From contig JADYYL010000246.1 of assembly GCA_020853655.1 (NCBI GenBank), positions 1 through 8,644 of the forward strand: 8,644 nt of DNA, given 5' to 3'. This DNA comes from Deltaproteobacteria bacterium (GTDB lineage: Bacteria; Bdellovibrionota_C; UBA2361; SZUA-149; JADYYL01). The translations under genes were made by a program, and so were the position numbers. Below are positions 1 to 7,068 of the stretch, in pieces. Each line of letters starts with the position of its first letter. The stretch's first letter is position 1. The notes beneath the pieces were generated by a model. That model was not told where the DNA came from, did no database searches, and worked only from the letters and a program-made list of their open reading frames with translations.

Positions 1-9
1 GATGTCTCC

Positions 10-54
10 GAGGAAAGAGAAGGAAGAAAGAGAAGGAGAAGGGGGGGGGGGGAG
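10..54. repeat. 45-nt purine-only tract with a run of 12 G
   Basis: Every base from 10 to 54 on the plus strand is A or G. The tract contains a 12-nt direct repeat, GAAAGAGAAGGA, at 13-24 and 26-37 (13-nt period), then twelve G at 41-52. It lies just past the 3' end of the minus-strand YbaK-family gene, so that transcript would read through a long pyrimidine tract with a C run. Such tracts can adopt triplex (H-DNA) or G-rich structures and are prone to slippage. No function can be assigned, and no coding sequence crosses it convincingly. The G-run length may also be uncertain because homopolymers are error-prone in sequencing. Confidence 0.8.
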
Positions 55-93
55 CTTCGCTGCGAGCACTCTCCCGAGCGTACGTCGCACTTC

Positions 94-567
94 TCAAACG
101 ATCTCGACAACCTGCCCGCCGGTCAGCTTAGGAAGCGCGCTGGGATCGAGCTTGAAGACGGCAAACGGACTTCCGGCGGCCGCCCACACTTCGGAGTAAT
201 GAAGGAGGTCCCGATCAATCCACGTCTCAATCGGTTCTGGAAATCCGACGGGAGGCACGCCACCAATCGCGAAGCCGGTCGCCGATCGGACAAAATCCGC
301 GTCGGGCTTAACGATCGGCTCCCCGATCATCGCCCCGAGCGCGCGCTCGTTCACACGGTTCGAGCCGCTCGCAATGACGAGAATTGGGCGGCCGCTCTGA
401 GTACCTTTGAACAGGAGAGATTTTACGATCTGGCCAACTGTGCAGCCAAGGGTGTCCGCGGCCTCCTTCGCCGTTCGTGTTGTCGTGGGCGTCGTCACGA
501 CGGCGAAGTCGAGGCCAAGTGACGTGAGGTGGTCCTGGACTTTAGCAGCCGATGCGGGAAGTTCCAC
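94..567 (-). CDS. YbaK/EbsC-family aminoacyl-tRNA deacylase (trans-editing protein)
   Basis: This 157-residue protein has the usual length and layout of the free-standing YbaK/EbsC (INS-like) editing domain. Family members hydrolyse mischarged aminoacyl-tRNAs, for example Cys-tRNA(Pro) or Ala-tRNA(Pro), in the cytosol. Visible family marks are T32 followed by KEAADTLG (34-41), the conserved lysine in QIVKSLLF (K49 in 47-54), the glycine-rich segment GFAIGGVPPVG (98-108) that lines the substrate pocket, and AAGSPFAVFKLDP (130-142) near the C terminus. The GGVPPVG form differs from classical E. coli YbaK, so the amino-acid specificity is unclear and no symbol is given. The start is GTG at 567: an in-frame stop lies at 586-588 and AAGAGG stands just upstream. 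The gene follows the secreted-protein gene on the same strand after 81 nt, but a hairpin between them suggests separate transcription. Confidence 0.9.
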   Translation of the reverse strand: MELPASAAKVQDHLTSLGLDFAVVTTPTTTRTAKEAADTLGCTVGQIVKSLLFKGTQSGRPILVIASGSNRVNERALGAMIGEPIVKPDADFVRSATGFAIGGVPPVGFPEPIETWIDRDLLHYSEVWAAAGSPFAVFKLDPSALPKLTGGQVVEIV

Positions 568-571
568 GAAG

Positions 572-577
572 CCTCTT
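572..577 (-). promoter_or_regulatory. Ribosome binding site supporting the GTG start of the YbaK-family gene
   Basis: The minus strand reads AAGAGG here, 4 nt before the GTG at 567-565. No ATG is available between the in-frame stop at 586-588 and this GTG, so this Shine-Dalgarno-like match fixes the start. Confidence 0.5.
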
Positions 578-584
578 TTCGATA

Positions 585-590
585 ATTATG
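585..590 (-). promoter_or_regulatory. Possible -10 box of the YbaK-family gene
   Basis: The minus strand reads CATAAT, matching five of six bases of the TATAAT consensus, 17 nt before the GTG start and downstream of the hairpin at 612-643. No good -35 element is seen at 16-18 nt spacing. A promoter here would give a leader of only about 10 nt, so this is a weak candidate. Confidence 0.3.
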
Positions 591-611
591 CGTCTGCGCG
601 TTCTCGGAAAG

Positions 612-643
612 GCGACCCCTTCGATTGTTTCGCAAGGGGCCGC
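612..643 (-). terminator. Hairpin after the secreted-protein gene, likely terminator
   Basis: Arms CCCCTT (616-621) and AAGGGG (634-639) pair perfectly. The stem is extended inward by CG/CG across a one-base bulge and outward by GCG/CGC across one mismatch, around the loop ATTGTTT. It starts 5 nt after the stop codon at 649-651. On the minus strand only a short TTT follows, so intrinsic termination may be weak. Position and stem strength make a terminator the best reading. Confidence 0.5.
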
Positions 644-648
644 GCATC

Positions 649-3600
649 CTACTTCGCGATATTCACTTCCCGCACGAGGTGGAATCCCGACGCGAGCGAT
701 CCACGGGACTGCTTGGCGCGAGACTTGAGGAGGAGATTCGTGATTGAACGATTCGCCTTCTCGGAGCCCAGGCAATCCACCAGCGAGGTATCGGCCGCGC
801 GACACTGCCCGATGCGGTGGGGCTGGTTGACCGGGAGCGTGATCTTCCTCCCCGGATTGCGGCCGGACTGGGTGTAGAACCAGATCTTCCGCACCGCTTC
901 TGCGTCGCCGGTGAGGCGGATGCCGATCTCGTTCGCCGTATCACCGCTAACGTCGGCAGTCGTTGCGCTCTGGAAGTTAGGGACGGTCTTCCGCAGCAAC
1001 TCAGATCCCACGACATTATAGGCGAGCAGGAGATGTGTTCCTCTCGGCCCCCGTCTGTAGAAAAACACCTCGAAAACTCCGTCGCCATCGATATCACCGC
1101 AGCCACGGAGATCTTTCGCGCGAATTCCGGTCGGAAGAGGTACCGTCAGCGAGGTGCCAAGGTTGAAGTGCTTAAAGATCAACGCGTTTGAACGAACCAC
1201 AGCAAGCTCAGTCTCCGGAGTCTGGTCAAAGTTGCATCCCGTCAACAACCGGTCGCCATTCTGACCAAATGCTTCCTCTTCGGTGGCAAATGTCGCGTCG
1301 TTTCGAACGCTCCAGGTGAAGTTCCCATCGCCACCCTTCGTGACGACGGCAGCCTCCCACGTTCCATCAGCGTCATAGTCTCCAAACGCAGGTTGGCTCG
1401 AACGTGCACCGAAGGTGATACTCGTGACCGCGCTGTTCGAGGAGTTTGTCCATGTCAGTGCACGACCTGCGCTCGAGGTCTTCGTTGAGACCACATCGCT
1501 GATGCCGTCTGCATCCATATCAAGCGGAGCATAACCGAGACCGGTGGACTGCACGAAGTCGATCGCCGAGGTGACGTCACTCGTGTTCCCGATCGCATCA
1601 TCGGCCGTAGCCGTGACTTGCCGCCGACCATTAGGAATGGCACCAGCCGTCGCTGTGTAGCTCCAATTCCCGGAACCATCGACGTTTGCAGTTCCGAGGA
1701 TCTCGCCGTCAACATACAGACTGACGACTCCATTGGCCTCTCCCGTTCCCGAGAAGGTCAGAGCAGAAGAGACCGCCCCGCTAGCGGGAGCGACGATGGT
1801 CGGCGCAACCGGAGGTGTTTCGTCGAGGAGCTGCCCATACACTTCGTTCTCGCTATCGACGGTTCCGTCACGGACCTCGTCGGCAACAAACGTCACGAAA
1901 TACTCCCCGCGTGTGGGGTGAAAGACAGCGTCCACACCGCCGTTGATCGCACTAACATCCGTCGTTCCGTCTCCGTCGGTTCCGACATCGGAGATGCGAA
2001 AGTCGTTGGTGCCGATTTCGGTCGCTGTTGCCGCGTTGAGGAGCTGGCCAAAGAGTTCAATCTCGCCATCGACGGTTGCAGCGTTGTCATCTCCCGCCCA
2101 GATGAGGAGATAGCGATTCGAGACGGGATCGTGCGCCGTTCGGTGATCCGCGACATCGAAATTTCCATCCCCATCAGTCCCCATGTCCGTGAGGCGCATG
2201 TCGTTTGTTCCGATCTCGTCGCCCGTCACACCGCTCAACCGCTGGCCAAAGATCTCGAATTCATCGTCGACGAGAAGTCCGGTGTTGTCGTCGCCCTGCC
2301 AGGTGACAAGATACTCGTTGTTCACACTATTCCAAACCACGCGTGGAACTTGTGCATCGAACGAAGCGTTCCCGTCGGGGCCCATATCGCTGACCCGCAA
2401 CGGCGCTGAACCGAGCAGATTTCCGTTCGAGGCGTCGAGACGTCGGGCGTAAATTTCTACCTCGTTCAGAACGAGCGTCCCCGTTGTGTCCGTTCCGTGC
2501 CAGACGACCAAGTACTCGTTATTCGTTCGATTATAGGCGACATCCGGGAGAAATGCCGTCGAGTTCTGATTGAACGGTGCAATGGTACCGCCCATATTGC
2601 TAATTTGAAAGTCGTTGACGCCGAGCTCAGTGCCCGTGCCGCCACCGATGCGCTGTCCAAAGATTTCGAAGTCGCTCGCCACGAGCGAGTCGTCGTTTGA
2701 GCCCCAGACCACGAGGTATTCATTGTTCGTCGAATTGTAGGTGACGTTCGGCGAACCGGCACTGTAGGCGGCGTTTCCGTCGGGGCCCATGTCGCTGATC
2801 TGGAAATCATCGGTGCCGATCTCGGCTCCGGTCGCCCCATCGATGCGTTGCCCCCAGACATCAAAATCGAACTGCACGTTGTTCGAGCCGCGCCAGACGA
2901 CGAGATACTCGTTGTTCGTGCTGTTGTAGGCAACTTGCGGCTCGAATGCGAGGGTCGTGGTCGCCCCGTCGACCCCCATTGTGCTAATCCGGGCTTCACT
3001 CCCAAGCTCGAGGCCGGTCGCAGCATCGATGCGCTGCATGAAAATTTCGATTTCGTCATTCGTGCCTGTGTCATCCGACGACCAGACGACGAGATACTCG
3101 TTGTTGGTCGTGTTCAACGCGACACTAGCGTAATTCGCATCGATGCTCGCGTCCCCCGTTCCACCGGCGTTCGAGATCCGAAAATCATTGGTGCCGATCT
3201 CTGGATCGATAACGACGGGGAAGGTGGCGGTTTTGAGATCTGCCGCCGCGACTTGGATCTCAGTGCGATCCTGATTTACCTTCGTCTTTGACGGAACGAT
3301 CTTTCCGTGAGCATCGATGACAGTCACTTTGCCAAACGTGACGTAACGGCCATTCTTCTCCCACTGCCATCCGTCGGGAGTCTCTTTCACCGTTCCATTT
3401 GTCCGCACAGAGCCCGAGATCACGAGGTGATCGGTGATGGTCGGCATTCGGGGTATGACAAACTGTTGCTCGAAGGTCTTTGCCTTCAGTAGATACCGTT
3501 CGACGAAAGCACCTCGATCGTAGGCGATCGTTGTCGCGTCCGCCTGAGTGGGAATGGCCGACGGAGAGTTCCCGGGGGCGTTTGTTGAAGCAAAGCTCCA

Positions 3601-3834
3601 ACGCCATTTCAGGTCAGTGCGCTTCGGCTCGACAGTTACCCCGCTCGTGAGAAATTGGACGTGGTACTTTGGATGCTTGAGTTCTATTCCCTCACTGGTG
3701 ACCCGCACATCGTTGACGGCAGTTGCAGTTGCGAGCGCAACGTCCACTGGCCGGATATTTTTGGGAGCGTCTCCAAACGCGGATGGTGTCGTGAGGAAAA
3801 AGGCGGACAGAATGAACAGAAGGGAAAGTCGCAT
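649..3834 (-). CDS. Large secreted beta-propeller/FG-GAP repeat protein
   Basis: The product has 1061 residues from the ATG at 3834. Residues 1-21 form a signal peptide (charged MR, hydrophobic core LLFILSAFFL, likely cut after SAFG). Residues 22-213 are a beta-rich leader ending ATFPVVIDPEIG, a pattern I associate with the region just before repeats in bacterial surface proteins. Seven repeats of 63-70 residues follow (214-672), each with a loop like DMGPDG, a strand NNEYLVVW and a strand like EIFGQRID, consistent with a seven-bladed propeller. An Ig-like domain (about 673-762, with GSGNWSYTA) comes next, then DxDxDG-type loops at 772, 819, 868, 914 and 961, typical of FG-GAP/VCBS repeats. 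No catalytic motif, membrane anchor or sorting signal is visible, so an extracellular or surface binding role is inferred. An in-frame ATG at 3903 with AGGA upstream would add 23 residues before the signal peptide and is a less likely start. Confidence 0.85.
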   Translation of the reverse strand: MRLSLLFILSAFFLTTPSAFGDAPKNIRPVDVALATATAVNDVRVTSEGIELKHPKYHVQFLTSGVTVEPKRTDLKWRWSFASTNAPGNSPSAIPTQADATTIAYDRGAFVERYLLKAKTFEQQFVIPRMPTITDHLVISGSVRTNGTVKETPDGWQWEKNGRYVTFGKVTVIDAHGKIVPSKTKVNQDRTEIQVAAADLKTATFPVVIDPEIGTNDFRISNAGGTGDASIDANYASVALNTTNNEYLVVWSSDDTGTNDEIEIFMQRIDAATGLELGSEARISTMGVDGATTTLAFEPQVAYNSTNNEYLVVWRGSNNVQFDFDVWGQRIDGATGAEIGTDDFQISDMGPDGNAAYSAGSPNVTYNSTNNEYLVVWGSNDDSLVASDFEIFGQRIGGGTGTELGVNDFQISNMGGTIAPFNQNSTAFLPDVAYNRTNNEYLVVWHGTDTTGTLVLNEVEIYARRLDASNGNLLGSAPLRVSDMGPDGNASFDAQVPRVVWNSVNNEYLVTWQGDDNTGLLVDDEFEIFGQRLSGVTGDEIGTNDMRLTDMGTDGDGNFDVADHRTAHDPVSNRYLLIWAGDDNAATVDGEIELFGQLLNAATATEIGTNDFRISDVGTDGDGTTDVSAINGGVDAVFHPTRGEYFVTFVADEVRDGTVDSENEVYGQLLDETPPVAPTIVAPASGAVSSALTFSGTGEANGVVSLYVDGEILGTANVDGSGNWSYTATAGAIPNGRRQVTATADDAIGNTSDVTSAIDFVQSTGLGYAPLDMDADGISDVVSTKTSSAGRALTWTNSSNSAVTSITFGARSSQPAFGDYDADGTWEAAVVTKGGDGNFTWSVRNDATFATEEEAFGQNGDRLLTGCNFDQTPETELAVVRSNALIFKHFNLGTSLTVPLPTGIRAKDLRGCGDIDGDGVFEVFFYRRGPRGTHLLLAYNVVGSELLRKTVPNFQSATTADVSGDTANEIGIRLTGDAEAVRKIWFYTQSGRNPGRKITLPVNQPHRIGQCRAADTSLVDCLGSEKANRSITNLLLKSRAKQSRGSLASGFHLVREVNIAK

Positions 3835-3943
3835 ATCGTATCCATCTGGCGAAGCGTAAGATATCCGGGGAACCACTACAGTACGAACCTTGCGGAGATA
3901 CATGCGAGTTCCTGACGATGGCAAGGGAGAAGTGCGGGCGCAC

Positions 3944-3972
3944 GATATAACCGCGGAGGCCTCCACCCTCAA
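3944..3972 (-). promoter_or_regulatory. Promoter candidate for the secreted-protein gene
   Basis: On the minus strand TTGAGG (3972-3967) and TATATC (3949-3944) lie exactly 17 nt apart, each matching four of six bases of the sigma-70 consensus. Transcription would start near 3937, leaving a leader of about 100 nt before the ATG at 3834. The spacer holds the palindrome GGAGGCCTCC. The rest of the 292-bp divergent region (3835-4126) shows no gene. I found no convincing promoter for the plus-strand acyltransferase fusion there. Confidence 0.45.
3955..3964. repeat. Perfect 10-bp palindrome GGAGGCCTCC in the promoter spacer
   Basis: GGAGGCCTCC is self-complementary and sits between the proposed -35 and -10 of the secreted-protein gene. 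CCGCGG (3951-3956), also a palindrome, overlaps it. A dimeric regulator bound here would block RNA polymerase, so it is a possible operator. GC-rich palindromes of this length also arise by chance. Confidence 0.35.
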
Positions 3973-3987
3973 CCGCCACCCCCCTTT

Positions 3988-4004
3988 TCGTTGGGCCCAA
4001 ACGA
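3988..4004. repeat. Quasi-palindrome around TTGGGCCCAA in the divergent region
   Basis: TTGGGCCCAA (3991-4000) is a perfect 10-bp palindrome. Flanking TCG (3988-3990) and CGA (4002-4004) extend the symmetry with one unpaired base. It lies between the proposed -35 of the secreted-protein gene and the start of the acyltransferase fusion, where a shared regulator could act on both. Its function is unproven. Confidence 0.35.
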
Positions 4005-4126
4005 CCGAGCGGCGTGACGAACAAAGCGAAACGAGATGAGTGGTGGGCGAACGCAGCGCAATTCAAGTAATTACGAGACGCCCACGTTCTATTCGAAAGC
4101 AGTGACGGAAGAGCGGCCGATAGCCG

Positions 4127-7039
4127 ATGGATCAAAAGGATCGTGTTGCAGCCCCTATGAGTAACCTCCCTGTGAAACACCATTCGAGACTGGGCCGCCT
4201 TTTCGGCGCGCTCCTCAAAGCCCTTGGCCGCCTCCTCGTTCGGATCTACTACAGCCCGATCCGGGTCACGGGGAGAGAGAACCTGCCAGGCGACGGACCG
4301 GTGATCTTTGTCGCAAACCATCAGAACTCATTGCTCGACCCTGTGATGCTCGGTCTCGCCTCGAAGCGCAATTTGCGATTCCTCGCGAAGGCGCCGCTGT
4401 TCGAGATCCCGGTATTGCGAACGATCTTCAGAGTGCTGGGGACCATTCCCGTTTATCGGCGAAGTGATGAGCCGAAACTTACTGAGAAGAACTTCGAGAT
4501 GTTCGAAGAAGTCGCACGACTTCTCACTCTTGGTGACAGCATCGGAATCTTTCCCGAGGGGAAGTCACACGATCGAACTGGCGTAGAAGACCTGAAAACC
4601 GGCGTTGCGCGAATAAGCCTTCGAGCAGTCGCGCTCGGTTCGACCAACTTGGTCATCTGTCCCGTCGGGATCAATTACGAACACAAGGAGCGCTTTCGAT
4701 CGACGGTATGGATCCAGATCGGAAAGCAGATCAACGTTCCCTTAGCAGATCCGGAATCGCGGGAAGTAGTCAGGACGCTCACGGAGCATGTACAAAAGTC
4801 ACTGCGGGAGTTGGTGATCCATCTGGAGGATCGCGACTATGAGCCCGTGCTCGGGTGCCTCGAGGAGATCGTGCCTAGACCAGCGAAGCGGAAACGGAAC
4901 GCTTTTGACGATTTGGTGCGACGGCGCGAAATCGCAGATGCGATCAACTACTTCTCGGCGAAAGACCCAGAACGTTCGGAGGTATTGGAACGCGGGCTAC
5001 TCGAGCATCAGAAGGCGCTGCGCGCACAGGGCATCACCATACATTCCGATCTCTTCACGTTAACGGGATTGAGACTCGTCCTGCAACAGACAGCCGAGAT
5101 TGTCACCGCTGTTTTACTCTTCGTTCCTGCTCTTCTGGGGATCGTGTTTCATGCCGTGCCGACGACAGGCGCAATCCTCGCAACAAAGCGGATCAAAGTT
5201 GAGGATCGATCGGAGATCTCGTTCTTCCGAATTATTGTCGGCGTTCCGACCTTCTTGATTTGGTACTGGATCGCGTGGCTCTGGTTGAAAAGCTACTTCG
5301 TTCCGTGGGTTGCCGTCAGCATCATCGTCGCCGCGCCAATCTGTGGACTCTTTGCCCTCGCGTTCTCCCGAGCGCTCACGAAATTTATCCTGCTGTGCCT
5401 GAGCGAACTGCGGCTCTTCTTTCGACGGGAGAGACTCGTTGAGCTCAGGTCGCAACATCTGCGCATCAGCACCGAACTCGCAGAGCTCACGAAGGAGTTT
5501 GAGACGGCAAGGGCCAGCCGGGCGGCCGCCGCATGGGACGCCGGAGAGGATGAACGGCGGCCACTCATCCCTGTGCTCGTCGTGTTGTTGCTCGTCGCCA
5601 TCGTGGGGTTATCGTTCACAGCTCCCAAAACTGAGCGGTGGCAGGAGACGGAGGAGCGGATTGGAAGCAGTTACGAACTCCCCGATCAGGCGCGCATTGC
5701 CGAACTCGGCGACGATGAAATCTCGCTCGCCAACATGATCACGGAGGTTTCCGCACTCGAGTCAGGAACGTTGGTTGTCCTGGAAGAGTTCGCCAGTGGA
5801 AAGCGGAGTTTCTACCACACCGAAGACGATGCCTATGTTCGACGGCTGCTCCTCTCGTTCTTAAACCTTCGCACTGAGTTCTTGAAGCTTCTCTGGAAGT
5901 ACGCGCCGCATGAGCGTTGGCCCAACGAGAACGAGCAGAAGCGCGCGTTCACGATCAGCGCTGGGGCTGCAGCGACAGCGTTCAACATGAGCGCACGGTT
6001 TGTCGCGCTGTTTCAAGACATTCCCGATGCACTGAAAAAGTTGAATGAGGGCGAACCCTCCTGGGGAATTCCCGACGGGGTGTACGACGAGATCGCAGCG
6101 CGCGTCGCGGCGGCTCACTCCGAGGGACGCTTGAAGCAGTTTCTCGACGATTATCTCGCGAAGGAGCGGTCGCCCAACGCGGTCGTTCGAGCGGAGATCG
6201 AGAAAGCTCGCGAGTCTCTCCTCGCCGAACAGAAGCTCGCCGCGGATGGCCTCACGAGCGAAGTCATCTCCACGCTCAAGACCGGCGTCTATCAAGGACA
6301 AGCAATCGTCTCCACGTTACTTTCATCGGCGAAGATTCGCCGACCGCGCGACGGTCGCCCGATGATCACCATCGACCAATTGAACGTGGTGCGTGGGGAG
6401 CTGCGCCCCGGTGATATCATCCTGGAGCGGCAGAATTGGTTTCTCTCCCGCGCCCTCATGCCTGGATACTGGCCACATGCGGCGCTCTACGTTGGGACTC
6501 CAGCGGAGATCGAAGCGATGGGATTGCAGCACGATCCCCGCGTGGCAAAGCACTTTGCCACCTTTCGCGCGAACGATGCGCTCGGCGCCCCGCACTCAAT
6601 CCTCGAAGCCGTTCCCGAAGGGACTCGATTCATTTCGCTCGAGACGTGTGTTGCACATGCAGACTCGGTCGCCGTGCTCCGCCCTCGAGTGTCGCCGGAG
6701 GAACTCCGGGAGGTCATTGCCAGGGCGTTTAGCCACCTCGGAAAACAGTATGACTTTGATTTTGACTTCTTCACCTCCGACAAGGTCGTCTGCACGGAAC
6801 TCGTGTATCGCGCACTCGATCCCTATGTGCGATTTCCACTCGTCGAGATGTATGGCCGCAAAACGCTCCCACCGACAGAGATCGTTCGCTTCTACGCGGA
6901 GCATCGAGGAGACGCCGAGGCCCCACTCGAGTTTCGATTGTTCTTGGACGGCGACGAAGACACAGGAAAAGCTACGTTTGGAGACAGCAACTCCCTCGCG
7001 GATTCCGTGGGACGGCCTTCCATGACGTGGTTTCAATAG
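4127..7039 (+). CDS. PlsC-type acyltransferase fused to a YiiX-like permuted papain (C92) domain
   Basis: This 970-residue membrane protein combines two enzyme types. Residues 35-235 form a glycerol-phosphate acyltransferase domain: H65 and D71 in NHQNSLLDP, FPEGKSH (142-148) for phosphate binding, and CPVGINYE (178-185). This fold moves an acyl group onto (lyso)phosphatidate or glycerol-3-phosphate on the cytosolic membrane face. Hydrophobic segments lie near 319-342, 363-385, 390-416 and 479-498; 417-478 is basic and helical. Residues 500-740 are mostly helical and unrecognised in detail. Residues 750-925 match the permuted NlpC/P60 family (YiiX/YaeF, peptidase C92): GDIILE (762-767), the histidine in WPHAALYVG (H784), E827 in ILEAV, and the cysteine in SDKVVCTELVYRAL (C889), giving a full His-Glu-Cys set. 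Relatives in this superfamily include lipid acyltransferases and phospholipases (LRAT type) as well as peptidases. Met11 (4157) is another possible start; neither has a strong ribosome site. Confidence 0.88.
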   Translation: MDQKDRVAAPMSNLPVKHHSRLGRLFGALLKALGRLLVRIYYSPIRVTGRENLPGDGPVIFVANHQNSLLDPVMLGLASKRNLRFLAKAPLFEIPVLRTIFRVLGTIPVYRRSDEPKLTEKNFEMFEEVARLLTLGDSIGIFPEGKSHDRTGVEDLKTGVARISLRAVALGSTNLVICPVGINYEHKERFRSTVWIQIGKQINVPLADPESREVVRTLTEHVQKSLRELVIHLEDRDYEPVLGCLEEIVPRPAKRKRNAFDDLVRRREIADAINYFSAKDPERSEVLERGLLEHQKALRAQGITIHSDLFTLTGLRLVLQQTAEIVTAVLLFVPALLGIVFHAVPTTGAILATKRIKVEDRSEISFFRIIVGVPTFLIWYWIAWLWLKSYFVPWVAVSIIVAAPICGLFALAFSRALTKFILLCLSELRLFFRRERLVELRSQHLRISTELAELTKEFETARASRAAAAWDAGEDERRPLIPVLVVLLLVAIVGLSFTAPKTERWQETEERIGSSYELPDQARIAELGDDEISLANMITEVSALESGTLVVLEEFASGKRSFYHTEDDAYVRRLLLSFLNLRTEFLKLLWKYAPHERWPNENEQKRAFTISAGAAATAFNMSARFVALFQDIPDALKKLNEGEPSWGIPDGVYDEIAARVAAAHSEGRLKQFLDDYLAKERSPNAVVRAEIEKARESLLAEQKLAADGLTSEVISTLKTGVYQGQAIVSTLLSSAKIRRPRDGRPMITIDQLNVVRGELRPGDIILERQNWFLSRALMPGYWPHAALYVGTPAEIEAMGLQHDPRVAKHFATFRANDALGAPHSILEAVPEGTRFISLETCVAHADSVAVLRPRVSPEELREVIARAFSHLGKQYDFDFDFFTSDKVVCTELVYRALDPYVRFPLVEMYGRKTLPPTEIVRFYAEHRGDAEAPLEFRLFLDGDEDTGKATFGDSNSLADSVGRPSMTWFQ

Positions 7040-7056
7040 AGAAACGGCGGCCCATT

Positions 7057-7068
7057 TCCGTAAACGGA
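7057..7068. terminator. Small hairpin between convergent genes
   Basis: TCCGT and ACGGA pair around a two-base AA in the 29-nt gap between the stop of the acyltransferase fusion (7037-7039) and the stop of the nucleotidyltransferase (7071-7069). It could serve both strands, but the stem is short and no T-run follows on either side, so the call is weak. Confidence 0.2.

Noticed and set aside
1618..2409. 263-codon open frame on the plus strand
   Set aside because: It lies wholly antisense inside the repeat-rich secreted-protein gene, its product has no domain-like pattern, and its openness follows from the repeated codons of the true frame.
2311..3120. Regularly spaced similar DNA segments resembling a CRISPR or satellite array
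   Set aside because: The roughly 200-nt periodicity is the coding reflection of the 63-70 residue protein repeats; the copies differ mainly in ways that keep the protein motif, and the frame stays open throughout.
3835..3972. N-terminal extension of the secreted protein from a start at 3972
   Set aside because: The extension lacks secretory features, places 46 residues before a clear signal peptide, and its start overlaps the proposed -35 box.
3692..4321. 209-codon minus-strand frame across the divergent region
   Set aside because: It overlaps the 5' ends of both well-supported flanking genes, covers the proposed promoter, and its translation looks random, rich in Arg, Ser and His.
6393..7025. 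210-codon plus-strand frame within the acyltransferase fusion
   Set aside because: It is a shifted-frame shadow of the C92 domain; the overlapping main frame has intact catalytic motifs.
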